Positions 36,256 to 44,490 of a stretch of 64,000 bases of DNA are shown here, piece by piece. The notes under the pieces are model-generated. The model was given only the letters and a program-made list of their open reading frames with translations. It was not told the origin of the DNA and did not search any database. Source of the DNA: Mycobacterium innocens (GTDB taxonomy: Bacteria > Actinomycetota > Actinomycetes > Mycobacteriales > Mycobacteriaceae). Made by a program: the position numbers and the translations under genes. Numbering within the stretch: position 1 is the stretch's first letter; each line of letters begins with the position of its first letter. The stretch covers positions 1-64,000 of the forward strand of contig NZ_UPHQ01000165.1 of assembly GCF_900566055.1 (NCBI RefSeq), given 5' to 3'.

Positions 36256-36745
36256 TCCGCCAACCTTGCACGTCACCTTCGTGTGCACCGGCAACATCTG
36301 CCGTTCGCCGATGGCCGAGAAGATGTTCGCCCACCAACTCAGGGAGCGCGGCTTAGGAGATGCCGTGCGGGTGACCAGTGCCGGCACCGGCGACTGGCAT
36401 ATCGGCAACGGGGTCGACGAGCGGGCCCGGCGGGTGCTGCGCGCCCACGGCTACCCCACCGAGCACCGCGCCGCGCAGATCGATGCCGGGCATCTGGCGG
36501 CAGACCTGGTGATTGCCTTGGGCCGCAACCACGCTCGGCTGCTGCGGCAGCTCGGTGTCGAGGATGCGAGGCTGCGCATGCTGCGCTCGTTCGACCCGCG
36601 GTCGAGCGCCCACGCCCTCGACGTCGACGATCCCTACTACGGCGGCCATGACGAATTCGAGCAGGTCTTCGCCGTCATCGAGGCCGCGCTGCCCGGCCTG
36701 CATGACTGGGTGGACGAGCGGCTGGCGCAGAACGGATCCCCGTGA
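36248..36745 (+). CDS. ptpA: low-molecular-weight protein tyrosine phosphatase
   Basis: A 165-residue PtpA, a secreted phosphatase of pathogenic mycobacteria that dephosphorylates host proteins. The active-site loop VCTGNICRSPMAE gives the CX5R signature (Cys13, Arg19), and the catalytic Asp lies in VDDPYYGGHDEF near the C-terminus. The two extra residues before the motif (PPTL) make it slightly longer than the 163-residue M. tuberculosis form. Start is GTG at 36248, within ptkA. The gene is followed without gap by the SURF1-like gene (its stop overlaps the next ATG). Confidence 0.95.
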   Translation: MSDPPTLHVTFVCTGNICRSPMAEKMFAHQLRERGLGDAVRVTSAGTGDWHIGNGVDERARRVLRAHGYPTEHRAAQIDAGHLAADLVIALGRNHARLLRQLGVEDARLRMLRSFDPRSSAHALDVDDPYYGGHDEFEQVFAVIEAALPGLHDWVDERLAQNGSP

Positions 36746-37572
36746 TGCCCAGACGGATTCCCAGCCTGGCGTTCCTGCTGCGGCCGGGATGGATAGCACT
36801 GGCCCTGGTGGTGATCGCGTTCACCTACCTGTGCTTCACGGTCCTGGCCCCGTGGCAGCTGGGAAAGAACACCAAAACCTCCCGGGAGAACCGCCAGATC
36901 GACTACTCCCTGCACACACCCCCGGTGCCGCTGAAAACTCTGCTGCCGCAACAGGATTCATCGGCCGCTGGTGCGCAGTGGCGCAGGGTGACGGCGACCG
37001 GGCACTACCTGCCGGACGCGCAGGTGGTGGCCCGGCTGCGGGTGGTCGACGGCGAGCAGGCGTTCGAGGTGCTGGCGCCATTCGCCGTCGACGACGGGCC
37101 GACCGTACTGGTCGACCGCGGCTACGTGCGGCCCGAGCCCGGCTCACACGTGCCGCCGATCCCCCGCCCGCCGGAGCAGACCGTGACCATCACGGCGCGA
37201 CTGCGAGATTCCGAACCGACGGCTGTGGGCAAGGAGCCGTTCACCAGAGACGGTTTCCCGCAGGTGTATTCGATCAGCACGGCACAGGTTTCGACGTTGA
37301 CCGGAGTTCCGCTGGCCGGGTCCTATTTGCAGTTGGTCGAGGACCAGCCCGGCGGACTGGGCCTGATCGGGATACCGCATCTGGATGCCGGACCGTTTCT
37401 GTCCTACGGCATCCAGTGGATTACCTTCGGCATCCTGGCGCCGATCGGACTGGGCTATTTCGCCTTCGCCGAGCTGCGGGCGCGCCGCCGCGAACGACGC
37501 GAGCCGCCGCCGGCGGACGAGCCGATGACGGTCGAGGAGAAACTTGCCGACCGCTACGGCCGCCGGCGGTAG
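36745..37572 (+). CDS. SURF1-family membrane protein
   Basis: A 275-residue membrane protein of the SURF1 family, linked to assembly of heme-copper oxidases, like Rv2235. There is an N-terminal helix (GWIALALVVIAFTYLCFTVL), an outer domain with WRRVTATGHYLPDAQVV and VLVDRGYVRPEPGSHVPP, a C-terminal helix (YGIQWITFGILAPIGLGYF), and a charged tail. It overlaps the ptpA stop by one base. The last 19 bases overlap cobD on the other strand. Confidence 0.92.
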   Translation: MPRRIPSLAFLLRPGWIALALVVIAFTYLCFTVLAPWQLGKNTKTSRENRQIDYSLHTPPVPLKTLLPQQDSSAAGAQWRRVTATGHYLPDAQVVARLRVVDGEQAFEVLAPFAVDDGPTVLVDRGYVRPEPGSHVPPIPRPPEQTVTITARLRDSEPTAVGKEPFTRDGFPQVYSISTAQVSTLTGVPLAGSYLQLVEDQPGGLGLIGIPHLDAGPFLSYGIQWITFGILAPIGLGYFAFAELRARRRERREPPPADEPMTVEEKLADRYGRRR

Positions 37573-38495
37573 AGCAACAACCCAACGCCCAACGCCGCCC
37601 CGGCCTGCACCGCCCGCGACAGCAGCACCGCCCGGCGCAGATCGGCAACCGTGGGCTGACGGCCGTCGCCGAGGGTGGGCCGGATCTGTAGCCCGTGGCG
37701 GTACCGGGTCGGCCCGCCGAGCCGCACGCCCAGCGCCCCGGCGAACGCCGCCTCCACGACGCCGGCGTTGGGGCTGGGATGGCGGGCGGCGTCGCGACGC
37801 CAGGCCCGGAGGGCGCCCAACGGCGATCCGCCGGCCAGCGGTGCGCACACCACCACCAGCAGCGCAGTCGCGCGCGCCCCGGCATAGTTGGCTGCATCAT
37901 CCAATCGTGCTGCGGCCCAACCGAATCGGAGATAGCACGACGAGCGGTAGCCGATCATCGAATCCAGCGTGTTGACCGCCCGGTATCCCAGCACCGCGGG
38001 CGCGCCGCCGATCGCCGCCCACAGCAGCGGTGCCACCTGGGCGTCGGAGGTGTTCTCGGCCACCGACTCCAGCGCCGCGCGGGTCAAGCCGGGCAGGTCC
38101 AGCCCGGCGGGATCGCGCCCACACAACGACGGCAGCAGCCGTCGCGCCGCCTCGAGGTCGCCGCGATCCAGCAGCTCGGCCATCGCCCGACCGGTGCGAG
38201 CCAACGACATCCCACCCAGTGACACCCAACTGGCCGTCGCCGTGCCCGCCAGGGACCGCAGCCTGCCCGGGCCCCGCTGCAGCGCCGCGCCCAGTAGGCA
38301 CACGGCACCGACCAACACCCCGACGTGCACCACACCGGCGACCTTGCTGTCGCGGTAGCTGGTCTGCTCCAGCTTTGCGGCCAGCTGCCCGAACACCGCG
38401 ACCGGATGACCCCGCTTCGGGTCGCCCAGGGCGAGGTCGGCCAGGTAGCCCACCAGGACGCCGGCGATCCGGGCCTGCCGCGTCGACGCAACCAC
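37554..38495 (-). CDS. cobD: adenosylcobinamide-phosphate synthase
   Basis: A 313-residue multi-span membrane enzyme of the CbiB/CobD family, which joins aminopropanol (or its phosphate) to adenosylcobyric acid. Seen: VLVGYLADLALGDPKRGHPV, SYRDSKVAGVVHVGVL, LAGTATASWVSLGG, SVAENTSDAQVAPLLWAAIGG, YRAVNTLDSMIGYRS. The same length as in M. tuberculosis. It starts with GTG and is not coupled to cobC, but the enzymes work in the same step area of cobalamin synthesis. Convergent overlap of 19 bases with the SURF1-like gene. Confidence 0.95.
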   Translation of the reverse strand: MVASTRQARIAGVLVGYLADLALGDPKRGHPVAVFGQLAAKLEQTSYRDSKVAGVVHVGVLVGAVCLLGAALQRGPGRLRSLAGTATASWVSLGGMSLARTGRAMAELLDRGDLEAARRLLPSLCGRDPAGLDLPGLTRAALESVAENTSDAQVAPLLWAAIGGAPAVLGYRAVNTLDSMIGYRSSCYLRFGWAAARLDDAANYAGARATALLVVVCAPLAGGSPLGALRAWRRDAARHPSPNAGVVEAAFAGALGVRLGGPTRYRHGLQIRPTLGDGRQPTVADLRRAVLLSRAVQAGAALGVGLLLYRRRP

Positions 38496-38538
38496 CCCGG
38501 CAGCGTCTCATACGTCCGCTTCGTCGCGGCCGGGCCGC

Positions 38539-38733
38539 CTAGACCGTCAACACGATGGCCAGCACAATCACCACGACGACCAGCGCGACCAACACCGACC
38601 AAAGCAGCGGAGCACGCTTTGAGCCGCGCCCGGGGCGCGTCACTTGGGGGCTCGTCGACGGGGCAACGCCCCACTTGCCTTTCGGCGACAGGTTGGGCGG
38701 GTCGGGAGGCGGAGGTGAAGGTTGAGTGCTCAC
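38539..38733 (-). CDS. small single-pass membrane protein
   Basis: A 64-residue protein from GTG 38733 (a start at 38766 would add 11 residues). A Pro-rich, basic N-terminal half (STQPSPPPPDPPNLSPKGKW) is followed by one strong C-terminal helix (LLWSVLVALVVVVIVLAIVL). This is tail-anchor topology with the N-terminus in the cytoplasm. It lies upstream of cobD on the same strand (43 bp gap). No function is recognised. The next small gene at 38803 has the same design. Confidence 0.6.
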   Translation of the reverse strand: MSTQPSPPPPDPPNLSPKGKWGVAPSTSPQVTRPGRGSKRAPLLWSVLVALVVVVIVLAIVLTV

Positions 38734-38802
38734 CTGTACTCGGGTGCCCGCTTCCGGCCGGACCAACCTGTGTACCGGGTAACAACAATCGTCGCCCGAC
38801 GG

Positions 38803-38970
38803 CTACACCACCAAGACGGCGATCAGCGCGAGGACAATGACCAGCTGCGCCGCCAGCATCCACCACACCTCCCCGGCATGGCCGTATCCGCCCGGCGACG
38901 GCGCGATCGGCAGTGTGGGCAGGTCGGCCGCCGCAGCGTCGGCATCGCGGGGTGACGGTTCGATCGACAT
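38803..38970 (-). CDS. small single-pass membrane protein
   Basis: A 55-residue protein: an acidic, Ala/Pro-rich N-terminal part (SIEPSPRDADAAAADLPT) and a C-terminal membrane helix (WWMLAAQLVIVLALIAVLVV). ATG at 38970. It has the same tail-anchored layout as the neighbour at 38539-38733 without clear sequence similarity. It is too short to assign, but the hydrophobic end and the start position look like a real gene. Confidence 0.5.
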   Translation of the reverse strand: MSIEPSPRDADAAAADLPTLPIAPSPGGYGHAGEVWWMLAAQLVIVLALIAVLVV

Positions 38971-39040
38971 GCCGTGAATGTGCCCATTTTTAGGCCGGCT
39001 AACCTTCGAGCGGGTGAGAACCTCGTCGCATACCGCCTTC

Positions 39041-39976
39041 TCAGACCGGCTGCGCGCTACGCGCCGCCCAGACGAAGCTGCGCATCTCGGGTAGCTTCGC
39101 GGACAGCCGTTGGGCCACCAGACGGCCCGTCGCATCGGCCTCGGCCACCGAGGTGGCCGGATCAAGCCAGCCCTCCACCTCCACGCGCAGCGTGCGCCCA
39201 GTCCAGCGGGCGCGTGCGTGGGCGTGGCTGACTCCCGGTGTTGCGGCGGCGACCGCCTCCGCGGTGGCGATGACGGCGGGATCCACCCCGTCGAGCAACC
39301 GGTTGCCGATGTCTGAGGTCACCTCCCAACCGACATGGCAGATGAATCCCGTCACCACGATGCCGGCAACGCCGTCGGCCCATCCCCAGCCCGCGGCGAC
39401 TCCGCACAGACCCAGCAACGCGCCTCCCGACGACAGCGCGTCCAGCCAGGAATGCTTGGCATCGGCGATCATGGTCGACGACTGGATTCGGCGGCCGACG
39501 ACGAGCTTGTAGCGGGCCACCAGCTGATTGCCGGCGATGCCGACCGCCGCCGCGGCGATGCCCCAGCCCACATGCTGGGTAGTCCCGTGCCGCAGCAGCT
39601 TGTCCACACTTTCCACCCCCGCTACCGCGGCGCTGGCCCAGATCACCAGCGCCACCCCGATGCCGGCGAGATCCTCGGCCCGCTCCAGCCCATATGGATA
39701 CTGCTGGCTAGCCGACTTCCGCGAGCTCCGAAATCCGACGAACACCACCAGACTCGTCGAGACATCGGACAGATTGTGCAAGGCGTCGCCGAGCAACGCC
39801 ACCGACCCGGACACCATGGCGATCGCCAGTTCGATCAGACCCGTCAGCGCCAAACCGGCAGCGCTCAGCGCGACAGCACGATTGGCCCGGCGCCGCTCCG
39901 CCCGGTCGTCGAACCGGTGCGCCAGCGGAAAACTGGCGGCCGGGTCCCGCAGACCATTGATCACATGCATGCCCAA
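39041..39976 (-). CDS. cation diffusion facilitator (CDF) efflux protein
   Basis: A 311-residue CDF transporter, a proton-driven exporter of Zn2+, Mn2+ or related ions. Six helices are expected; the metal-site sequences are visible in helix 2 (VALLGDALHNLSDVSTSLV: H-x3-D) and helix 5 (MIADAKHSWLDALSSGGAL: H-x3-D). The D-D/H-D arrangement of the transport site suggests zinc as a likely substrate. The cytoplasmic C-terminal domain is present (VSHAHARARWTGRTLRVEVE). It is not in an operon with a regulator that can be recognised. Confidence 0.92.
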   Translation of the reverse strand: MGMHVINGLRDPAASFPLAHRFDDRAERRRANRAVALSAAGLALTGLIELAIAMVSGSVALLGDALHNLSDVSTSLVVFVGFRSSRKSASQQYPYGLERAEDLAGIGVALVIWASAAVAGVESVDKLLRHGTTQHVGWGIAAAAVGIAGNQLVARYKLVVGRRIQSSTMIADAKHSWLDALSSGGALLGLCGVAAGWGWADGVAGIVVTGFICHVGWEVTSDIGNRLLDGVDPAVIATAEAVAAATPGVSHAHARARWTGRTLRVEVEGWLDPATSVAEADATGRLVAQRLSAKLPEMRSFVWAARSAQPV

Positions 39977-40021
39977 TAGGATGCCACTTGGTGCTCGGCG
40001 CTCCGAGTGTGAGGCGGAACC

Positions 40022-41149
40022 TCACCGCACCGTCGCGAAAAACCTGCGGACGTCCTCGACGAACAGATCGGGTTGTTCGAATGCGGCGAAGTGCCCGCCG
40101 CGCGGCATGGTCGTCCAGTGGGTGATGTGGTAGTTCGGCTCACACCACCGCCGCGACGCCCGCAGGATCTCCCGGGGAAAAGACGCGACACCGGTGGGTA
40201 TTTCGACGCGGCCGCCCGGACGGAAGCTCTTCATGCTTTCCCAGTACAACCGGGCCGACGATGCCGCCGTGCCGGTCACCCAGTACATCATCACGTTGTC
40301 CAGCAGCTCATCACGAGTGAGGACGTTCTCGGGGTTGCCGTCGCAGTCCATCCATGCCCAGAACTTCTCGACGATCCAGGCAAGTTGTCCCACCGGGGAA
40401 TCCACCAGCCCATAACCCAGGGTCTGGGGCCGGGTTGCTTGCTGCTTGGAATAGCCGGTGCCCCACTTGCGGTGGTGGTCCAGGTCCAGCAGCGCCTGCC
40501 GCTCGTGGTCGGTGGGCTCGTCGGCGGAGGGCCAGGCGATCGGCATGTTCAGGTGGATGGCCGCGCAGTGGCCTCCGGAAAGGCCGGCGTTGCGGCCGAT
40601 CTGGGTGGTGACGGCCGCTCCCCAGTCGCCGCCCTGGGCGCCGTAGCGCCGGTAGCCGAGACGCTGCAGGAGCGTCTCCCAGGCCTGAGCGATTCTCTCG
40701 ACTCCCCAGCCGGTGCGGCTCGGCTTGCCGGAGAAGCCGTAGCCGGGAAGCGACGGGCAGACGACATGGAAGGCGTCTTCGGCGCGTCCGCCATGGACGG
40801 TGGGATTGGTCAGCGGCTCGATCACCTTGTGGAACTCCACGATCGAGCCCGGCCAGCCATGCGTGATCAGCAACGGGAAGGCGTCGTCATGCGGTGACCG
40901 TTGATGGATGAAATGGATATCCAGCCCGTCGATTTCGGTGACGAACTGGTCGAAGCGGTTGAGCGCCGCTTCGCGTGCCCGCCAGTCGTAGTCGTTGGCC
41001 CAGTAGGCGGCCAGGTCGCGGGTGTAAGCCAGCGGAATGCCCTGGCTCCAATCGTCCACACACTCGGCTTCGGGCCAGCGGGTGCGCGCCAGACGGGACT
41101 GCAGGTCATCCAGAACGTCGTCGGAGACGTCGATGCGAAACGGCCTCAC
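40022..41149 (-). CDS. epoxide hydrolase (EHN-type alpha/beta hydrolase)
   Basis: A 375-residue epoxide hydrolase with the N-terminal EHN domain (FRIDVSDDVLDDLQSRLART, NRFDQFVTEIDGLDIHFIHQ) and an alpha/beta hydrolase core. LLITHGWPGSIVEFHK holds the oxyanion HGWP motif, and GAQGGDWGAAVTT holds the nucleophile Asp in G-G-D-W-G. The closing His is in MPRGGHFAAFEQPD. This is the juvenile-hormone-type branch. The substrate is unknown. A short gene of unknown role lies 9 bp upstream on the same strand and may be co-transcribed. Confidence 0.92.
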   Translation of the reverse strand: MRPFRIDVSDDVLDDLQSRLARTRWPEAECVDDWSQGIPLAYTRDLAAYWANDYDWRAREAALNRFDQFVTEIDGLDIHFIHQRSPHDDAFPLLITHGWPGSIVEFHKVIEPLTNPTVHGGRAEDAFHVVCPSLPGYGFSGKPSRTGWGVERIAQAWETLLQRLGYRRYGAQGGDWGAAVTTQIGRNAGLSGGHCAAIHLNMPIAWPSADEPTDHERQALLDLDHHRKWGTGYSKQQATRPQTLGYGLVDSPVGQLAWIVEKFWAWMDCDGNPENVLTRDELLDNVMMYWVTGTAASSARLYWESMKSFRPGGRVEIPTGVASFPREILRASRRWCEPNYHITHWTTMPRGGHFAAFEQPDLFVEDVRRFFATVR

Positions 41150-41158
41150 GCCGCAAGA

Positions 41159-41389
41159 CTATTTCTTGTTGGCTTCTTTGATCAGTGTGCTGATCTGATC
41201 GAGCAGCTCGCGCATGTCGGCGCGCATCGCGTCCACCGCGGCATACAGGTCCGCCTTGGTCGCCGGCTGCTGGTCCGATGACAGCGGCCGCACCGGCGGT
41301 CTCGACTTCTGCCGTCCCGCACCGTCGCTCTGAGAACCAGATAGCTCACCCACGTCCACGACCTTGCCATACCCGCTCGCGACCGACAA
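41159..41389 (-). CDS. small hypothetical protein upstream of epoxide hydrolase
   Basis: A 76-residue frame. The N-terminal 40 residues are polar and without pattern, while the C-terminal helix (ATKADLYAAVDAMRADMREL then ISTLIKEANKK) looks like a short coiled coil. It ends 9 bp before the epoxide hydrolase start. The start is uncertain. It is the last host gene before the tRNA-Val insertion scar at 41457. Confidence 0.45.
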   Translation of the reverse strand: MSVASGYGKVVDVGELSGSQSDGAGRQKSRPPVRPLSSDQQPATKADLYAAVDAMRADMRELLDQISTLIKEANKK

Positions 41390-41456
41390 CGCGGCGGGTA
41401 TAACGCCGCGGCGAGACCGGCTTGGATTTTCGCCGCGCTGCCAACGCCGCGCAGCC

Positions 41457-41511
41457 GGTGGGCGCGGACGGTATCGAACCGCCGACCGCTGGTGTGTAAA
41501 ACCAGAGCTCT
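41457..41511 (-). repeat. attachment-type repeat: displaced tRNA-Val 3' end
   Basis: This 55-bp sequence is identical to bases 42793-42847 inside the intact tRNA-Val gene. It holds the acceptor 3' strand, T arm, variable loop and anticodon arm, and lacks the D arm and the 5' acceptor strand. It is the old 3' end left behind after an element integrated into the tRNA gene. Its last base is followed by G where the intact gene has A, so the CCA end reads CCG here. Confidence 0.9.
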
Positions 41512-41599
41512 GGCGGCCGACGCCAGCACCACCAGCAGCAGCATCACCATCGCAGCGTCGCGGGCGTCAACGCCAGTCCGACCCCCGGTCCGACAAATG

Positions 41600-41627
41600 T
41601 GTACGCTAACCAGAAATAAAGCGTACA
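41600..41627. promoter_or_regulatory. inverted repeat in the AT-rich leader of fic
   Basis: TGTACGCT (41600-41607) and AGCGTACA (41620-41627) are perfect 8-base arms separated by 12 bases, in the AT-rich stretch 109 bp before the fic start. It is a good operator or promoter-proximal hairpin candidate; no regulator is encoded in the element. Confidence 0.45.
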
Positions 41628-41735
41628 GTATGATATCTATATGTTTCCGCAGTTCACTAGATCGATTTCGTACTTTAAGACTTATATCAGTGCGCCGTAC
41701 GAATTCAGAGCAACCATGAAAGGTCAAGGAGCGAC

Positions 41736-42734
41736 GTGGCCACAAGGGGCCGACCGGCGCGATCCGAGGTCTACAACCGACTCGACACCCAGATATCCGA
41801 ACTATGGAACCGGCTTGGCGGCCTACCGAGCCCACTAGAAGCCGCAAACATCTGGAAAGACATCTGGACAGCCGAAGCGCATCACTCGACAGCCATCGAA
41901 GGCAACACGCTGGTCATCAGCGAAGTCGAGAAGCTACTCGACGAGGGCCGCGCTGTCGGCGCGAAGCAACTCCGCGAATACCTGGAGGTCAAGGGCTACG
42001 CCAATGCCGCTGATTGGGTCTATCGCGAAGGCATCCAGCCGACCAGCTACGACCCTGAGCGCCATATCACCATGCAGGACGTGCGCCACATCCATCAGCA
42101 GGTCATGGCCCTAGTGTGGGCCGTCGACCCCCATCCCAGCGCGTCGCCGGCCGAAGGCCCGGGCGCATTCCGCCGCCATGAAATTGAAGCATTTCATGGC
42201 GGAATGAAGCCCGTTACCTGGCCACTCATCGACGTCGAAATGGCCTCATGGCTCGATGAAGCCAACGACGTCGAGGCCCGTTCCCTGAACTTCCCGGAAC
42301 GGATCGCCAAGGTTCACCGCGACTTCGAGGCGATCCACCCGTTCCTCGACGGCAACGGACGTACCGGACGGCTAGTACTCAACCTCATTCTCGTGCGCCT
42401 GGGATATCCGCCGGCCATCATCTACAAAAACGACCGCCGCAGATATTTGCGAGCGCTACAGCGCGCCGACGGCGGCGACTACGGCGCACTAGGCGAGTTC
42501 ATCGCCCGCGCGGTCATGGACAACCTTTACAAATTCATCGTGCCGGCAATTGCCGGGCCGGCGCGCTTGGTCCCGCTGACTGCGCTCGCGACCGACGAGC
42601 TCAACGCCACCGCGCTGCGCGTGGCCGCTAACCGCGGTGCGCTGCAGGCCACCAAAGGCTCTGACGGGCAGTGGCGCTCAAGTCGTCAATGGGTGCAGGA
42701 GTACGCCCAGAACCGCTACAAACGCCGAGGCTGA
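41736..42734 (+). CDS. Fic-domain AMP-transferase, autoinhibited class II
   Basis: A 332-residue Fic protein, expected to transfer AMP from ATP to a protein target. The catalytic motif HPFLDGNGRTGR (residues 201-212) is complete with the essential His. An inhibitory-helix motif S/T-x3-E-G is present N-terminally in HHSTAIEGNTLV (about residues 50-60), which places it in class II, where the Glu blocks ATP binding. The start GTG at 41736 follows a good ribosome site (AAGGAG). The C-terminal 80 residues form a winged-helix-like part (NRGALQATKGSDGQWRSSRQ). It is the sole gene between tRNA-Val att repeats. Target unknown. Confidence 0.95.
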   Translation: MATRGRPARSEVYNRLDTQISELWNRLGGLPSPLEAANIWKDIWTAEAHHSTAIEGNTLVISEVEKLLDEGRAVGAKQLREYLEVKGYANAADWVYREGIQPTSYDPERHITMQDVRHIHQQVMALVWAVDPHPSASPAEGPGAFRRHEIEAFHGGMKPVTWPLIDVEMASWLDEANDVEARSLNFPERIAKVHRDFEAIHPFLDGNGRTGRLVLNLILVRLGYPPAIIYKNDRRRYLRALQRADGGDYGALGEFIARAVMDNLYKFIVPAIAGPARLVPLTALATDELNATALRVAANRGALQATKGSDGQWRSSRQWVQEYAQNRYKRRG

Positions 42735-42791
42735 ATTGACAGCACCAATGGCGGATCGAGTGGCGCCCAGCGATCGCCAACCCGCTTCCAC

Positions 42792-42866
42792 TGGTGGGCG
42801 CGGACGGTATCGAACCGCCGACCGCTGGTGTGTAAAACCAGAGCTCTACCACTGAGCTACGCGCCC
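42792..42866 (-). tRNA. tRNA-Val (anticodon UAC)
   Basis: A 75-nt cloverleaf on the minus strand with encoded CCA. The acceptor stem pairs GGGCGCG with CGCGCCC and has discriminator A. D arm GCTC-AGTGGTA-GAGC, anticodon stem CTGGT/ACCAG around the loop TTTACAC (anticodon TAC), T arm with TTCGATA. All arms pair. This is the integration target of the Fic island, whose insertion rebuilt the 3' part. Confidence 0.97.
42793..42847 (-). repeat. attachment-type repeat inside the intact tRNA-Val
   Basis: The second copy of the 55-bp direct repeat (first copy 41457-41511). It lies inside the functional tRNA-Val gene and spans its 3' part up to the D-stem. Both ends of the identity are sharp. Confidence 0.9.
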
Positions 42867-42922
42867 TTGAAACCCGGGGGTCCGCAGCAGGCTACCCGCC
42901 CGCGGCCCGAGCACCCAAACCT

Positions 42923-43384
42923 TCAGGCTCGCAAAGCCGCCAGCGCATCCGTCCACAACCGCTGATCGCGGGCCTCACCCGGCTGTTTCATCTCGGCGAA
43001 CCGGATGATCCCCGACCGGTCGATGACGAAGGTACCGCGGTTGGAGACGCCGGCCTGGTCGTTGAACACGCCGTAGGCCTGGCTGACCCCACCGTGCGGC
43101 CAGAAATCGGACAGCACCGGAAAGGTGAACCCGCTCTGGGTCGCCCAGATCTTGTGCGTCGGCGGTGGGCCCACCGAAATGGCAAGTGCCGCACTGTCAT
43201 CGTTCTCGAACTCGGGCAGGTGGTCACGCAGTTGGTCCAGCTCGCCCTGACAGATCCCGGTGAATGCCAGCGGGAAGAACACCAGCAGCACGTTCTTCGC
43301 GCCGCGATAGTCGCTGAGGGTGACGGGTTGTTGATTCTGGTCGCGCAACGTGAAGTCCGGAGCGGTGGCCCCGACGTCGAGCAT
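42923..43384 (-). CDS. ahpE: one-cysteine peroxiredoxin AhpE
   Basis: A 153-residue peroxiredoxin that reduces peroxides and peroxynitrite, identical in length to M. tuberculosis AhpE (Rv2238c). The peroxidatic Cys is in FPLAFTGICQGELDQL (Cys45), with the Pro and Thr of the Prx motif before it and the Arg in ISVGPP...downstream region. ATPDFTLRDQNQQPVTLSDY-type start (GATAPDFTLRDQNQ). The ATG overlaps the stop of the DUF3052 gene, so the pair is co-translated. It is the first core gene right of the tRNA. Confidence 0.95.
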   Translation of the reverse strand: MLDVGATAPDFTLRDQNQQPVTLSDYRGAKNVLLVFFPLAFTGICQGELDQLRDHLPEFENDDSAALAISVGPPPTHKIWATQSGFTFPVLSDFWPHGGVSQAYGVFNDQAGVSNRGTFVIDRSGIIRFAEMKQPGEARDQRLWTDALAALRA

Positions 43385-43833
43385 CAGCGCTTCCCGGCCC
43401 GTGACTTCGGCTGGACCAGCCGGCTGGCGCTCCAGTCCCCGAGGTTGACCGACGAGGTCGGCATCAACCCGGCAGTGGGCGCCGCCTCGGCGATGTCGGC
43501 GGGCAGCACATGGCCGGGCCGGCCGGTCTTGGGGGTCAGCACCCAGATCACGCCGTCCTCGGCGAGCGGGCTGATCGCGTCCATCAGGGTGTCCACCAGA
43601 TCGCCGTCGCCGTCGCGCCACCACAGCAGCAAGACGTCGACGACCTCGTCGGTGTCTTCATCCAGCAGCTCGCTGCCGCAGGCTTCCTCGACCGCCGCGC
43701 GGATGTCGTCGTCGGCATCTTCGTCCCAGCCCCACTCCTGGACGACTTGGTCTCGTTGGATGCCCAGTTTGCGAGCGTAGCTCGGGGCGTGATCCGCCGC
43801 GACCACCGTGGAACCTCCCTTGTTCAGCCACAC
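43384..43833 (-). CDS. DUF3052 protein (Rv2239c-like)
   Basis: A 149-residue protein of the DUF3052 family, conserved next to ahpE and aceE in mycobacteria. Acidic N-terminal half (WGWDEDADDDIRAAVEE, LLDEDTDEVVDVLLLWWRDG) and a nucleotide-binding-like C-terminal half (DGVIWVLTPKTGRPGHVLP, TAGLMPTSSVNLGDW). No catalytic motif is recognised. The start is not sure; a GTG at about 43803 (VVAADHAPS) is equally possible. Translationally coupled with ahpE. Confidence 0.85.
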   Translation of the reverse strand: MWLNKGGSTVVAADHAPSYARKLGIQRDQVVQEWGWDEDADDDIRAAVEEACGSELLDEDTDEVVDVLLLWWRDGDGDLVDTLMDAISPLAEDGVIWVLTPKTGRPGHVLPADIAEAAPTAGLMPTSSVNLGDWSASRLVQPKSRAGKR

Positions 43834-43887
43834 GACGCGTGATGGGCACTATCGTCGCACAAACGCCATCGAGCCAATAACGCCGCC

Positions 43888-44490
43888 TCAAAAGGAGGCC
43901 ATGCACATTTTCAGCGCCTTGGTCTTGGTGTCGTTGAGCTGATCGACTCGCCGGTTGAACTCGCCCGTCGGTGCATGGGTGCCGATGGCATTCGCCACCG
44001 CCAGCGCCGCATCGGCATAGGCGTTGAGCGCGTCGCGCATCTCCCTGGACAGCGCGTCGCTGAGACTGCCCGACACCGATGAGGCGCTGTTGTTGAGCGC
44101 TTCGATGGCCGGGCCCTCGGTCGGCCCGGTGCTGCGGCCGGCATTGAACGCCGCGACAAAGGCATTCACCTTGTCGATGGCGTCCTTGCTGGTGGTTGCC
44201 AGGGTCTCACAGGAGCCGCGGATCGCCTTGGCCGTCAGCGACTGCTGGCGCTGGGATTCCCGGATACTGGAGGTCGCCGACGAGGCCGACAGCGACACCG
44301 ACACCGACGACCGGTAGGCCGGAGCGACCTTGGTGTCGGGGGTCGCGGTGCCCTCGGTGACGCTGGTACACCCCAGGATTGCCATCAGCAGCACCGCAAT
44401 GCAACCGCAGACCCGGGCGACTCGCCTCGCATTCAGACTGGCCACAACCCCCGCGTGCCGGCGAGCGACGGCACGCCATCCGTTGAGCAC
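43888..44490 (-). CDS. secreted or lipid-anchored protein (Rv2240c-like)
   Basis: A 200-residue envelope protein. The hydrophobic signal [11 protein letters not shown] (residues 31-41) ends in a lipobox-like LGC, so Cys41 may carry a lipid, and the true start may be the Met close before (VARVCGC region). The remaining part is Ser/Ala-rich and helical ([33 protein letters not shown]). Synteny and length point to Rv2240c. Function unknown. It is divergent from aceE, with about 197 bp between. Confidence 0.75.
   Translation of the reverse strand: MLNGWRAVARRHAGVVASLNARRVARVCGCIAVLLMAILGCTSVTEGTATPDTKVAPAYRSSVSVSLSASSATSSIRESQRQQSLTAKAIRGSCETLATTSKDAIDKVNAFVAAFNAGRSTGPTEGPAIEALNNSASSVSGSLSDALSREMRDALNAYADAALAVANAIGTHAPTGEFNRRVDQLNDTKTKALKMCMASF

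Larger units (their letters stand above)
41512..42792 (+). mobile_element. tRNA-Val-integrated mini-island carrying a Fic gene
   Basis: About 1.3 kb lies between the 55-bp direct repeats. The tRNA gene is intact at the right border and its 3' end is duplicated at the left border, exactly as expected when a tyrosine-recombinase element inserts at a tRNA 3' end. The only gene inside is fic. No integrase, replication or excisionase gene fits. The first 200 bases are AT-rich compared with the host, which supports foreign origin. It is either a deleted genomic island or a satellite that borrows an integrase. Confidence 0.85.

Noticed and set aside
41457..41511. A second tRNA gene
   Set aside because: Only the 3' part of tRNA-Val is present; the D arm and 5' acceptor strand are missing, so it is an attachment-site remnant.
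41182..41847. A minus-strand frame with a hydrophobic stretch across the left att site
   Set aside because: It spans the tRNA repeat and host/element junction and has no similarity outside a short run of Leu/Val/Ala.
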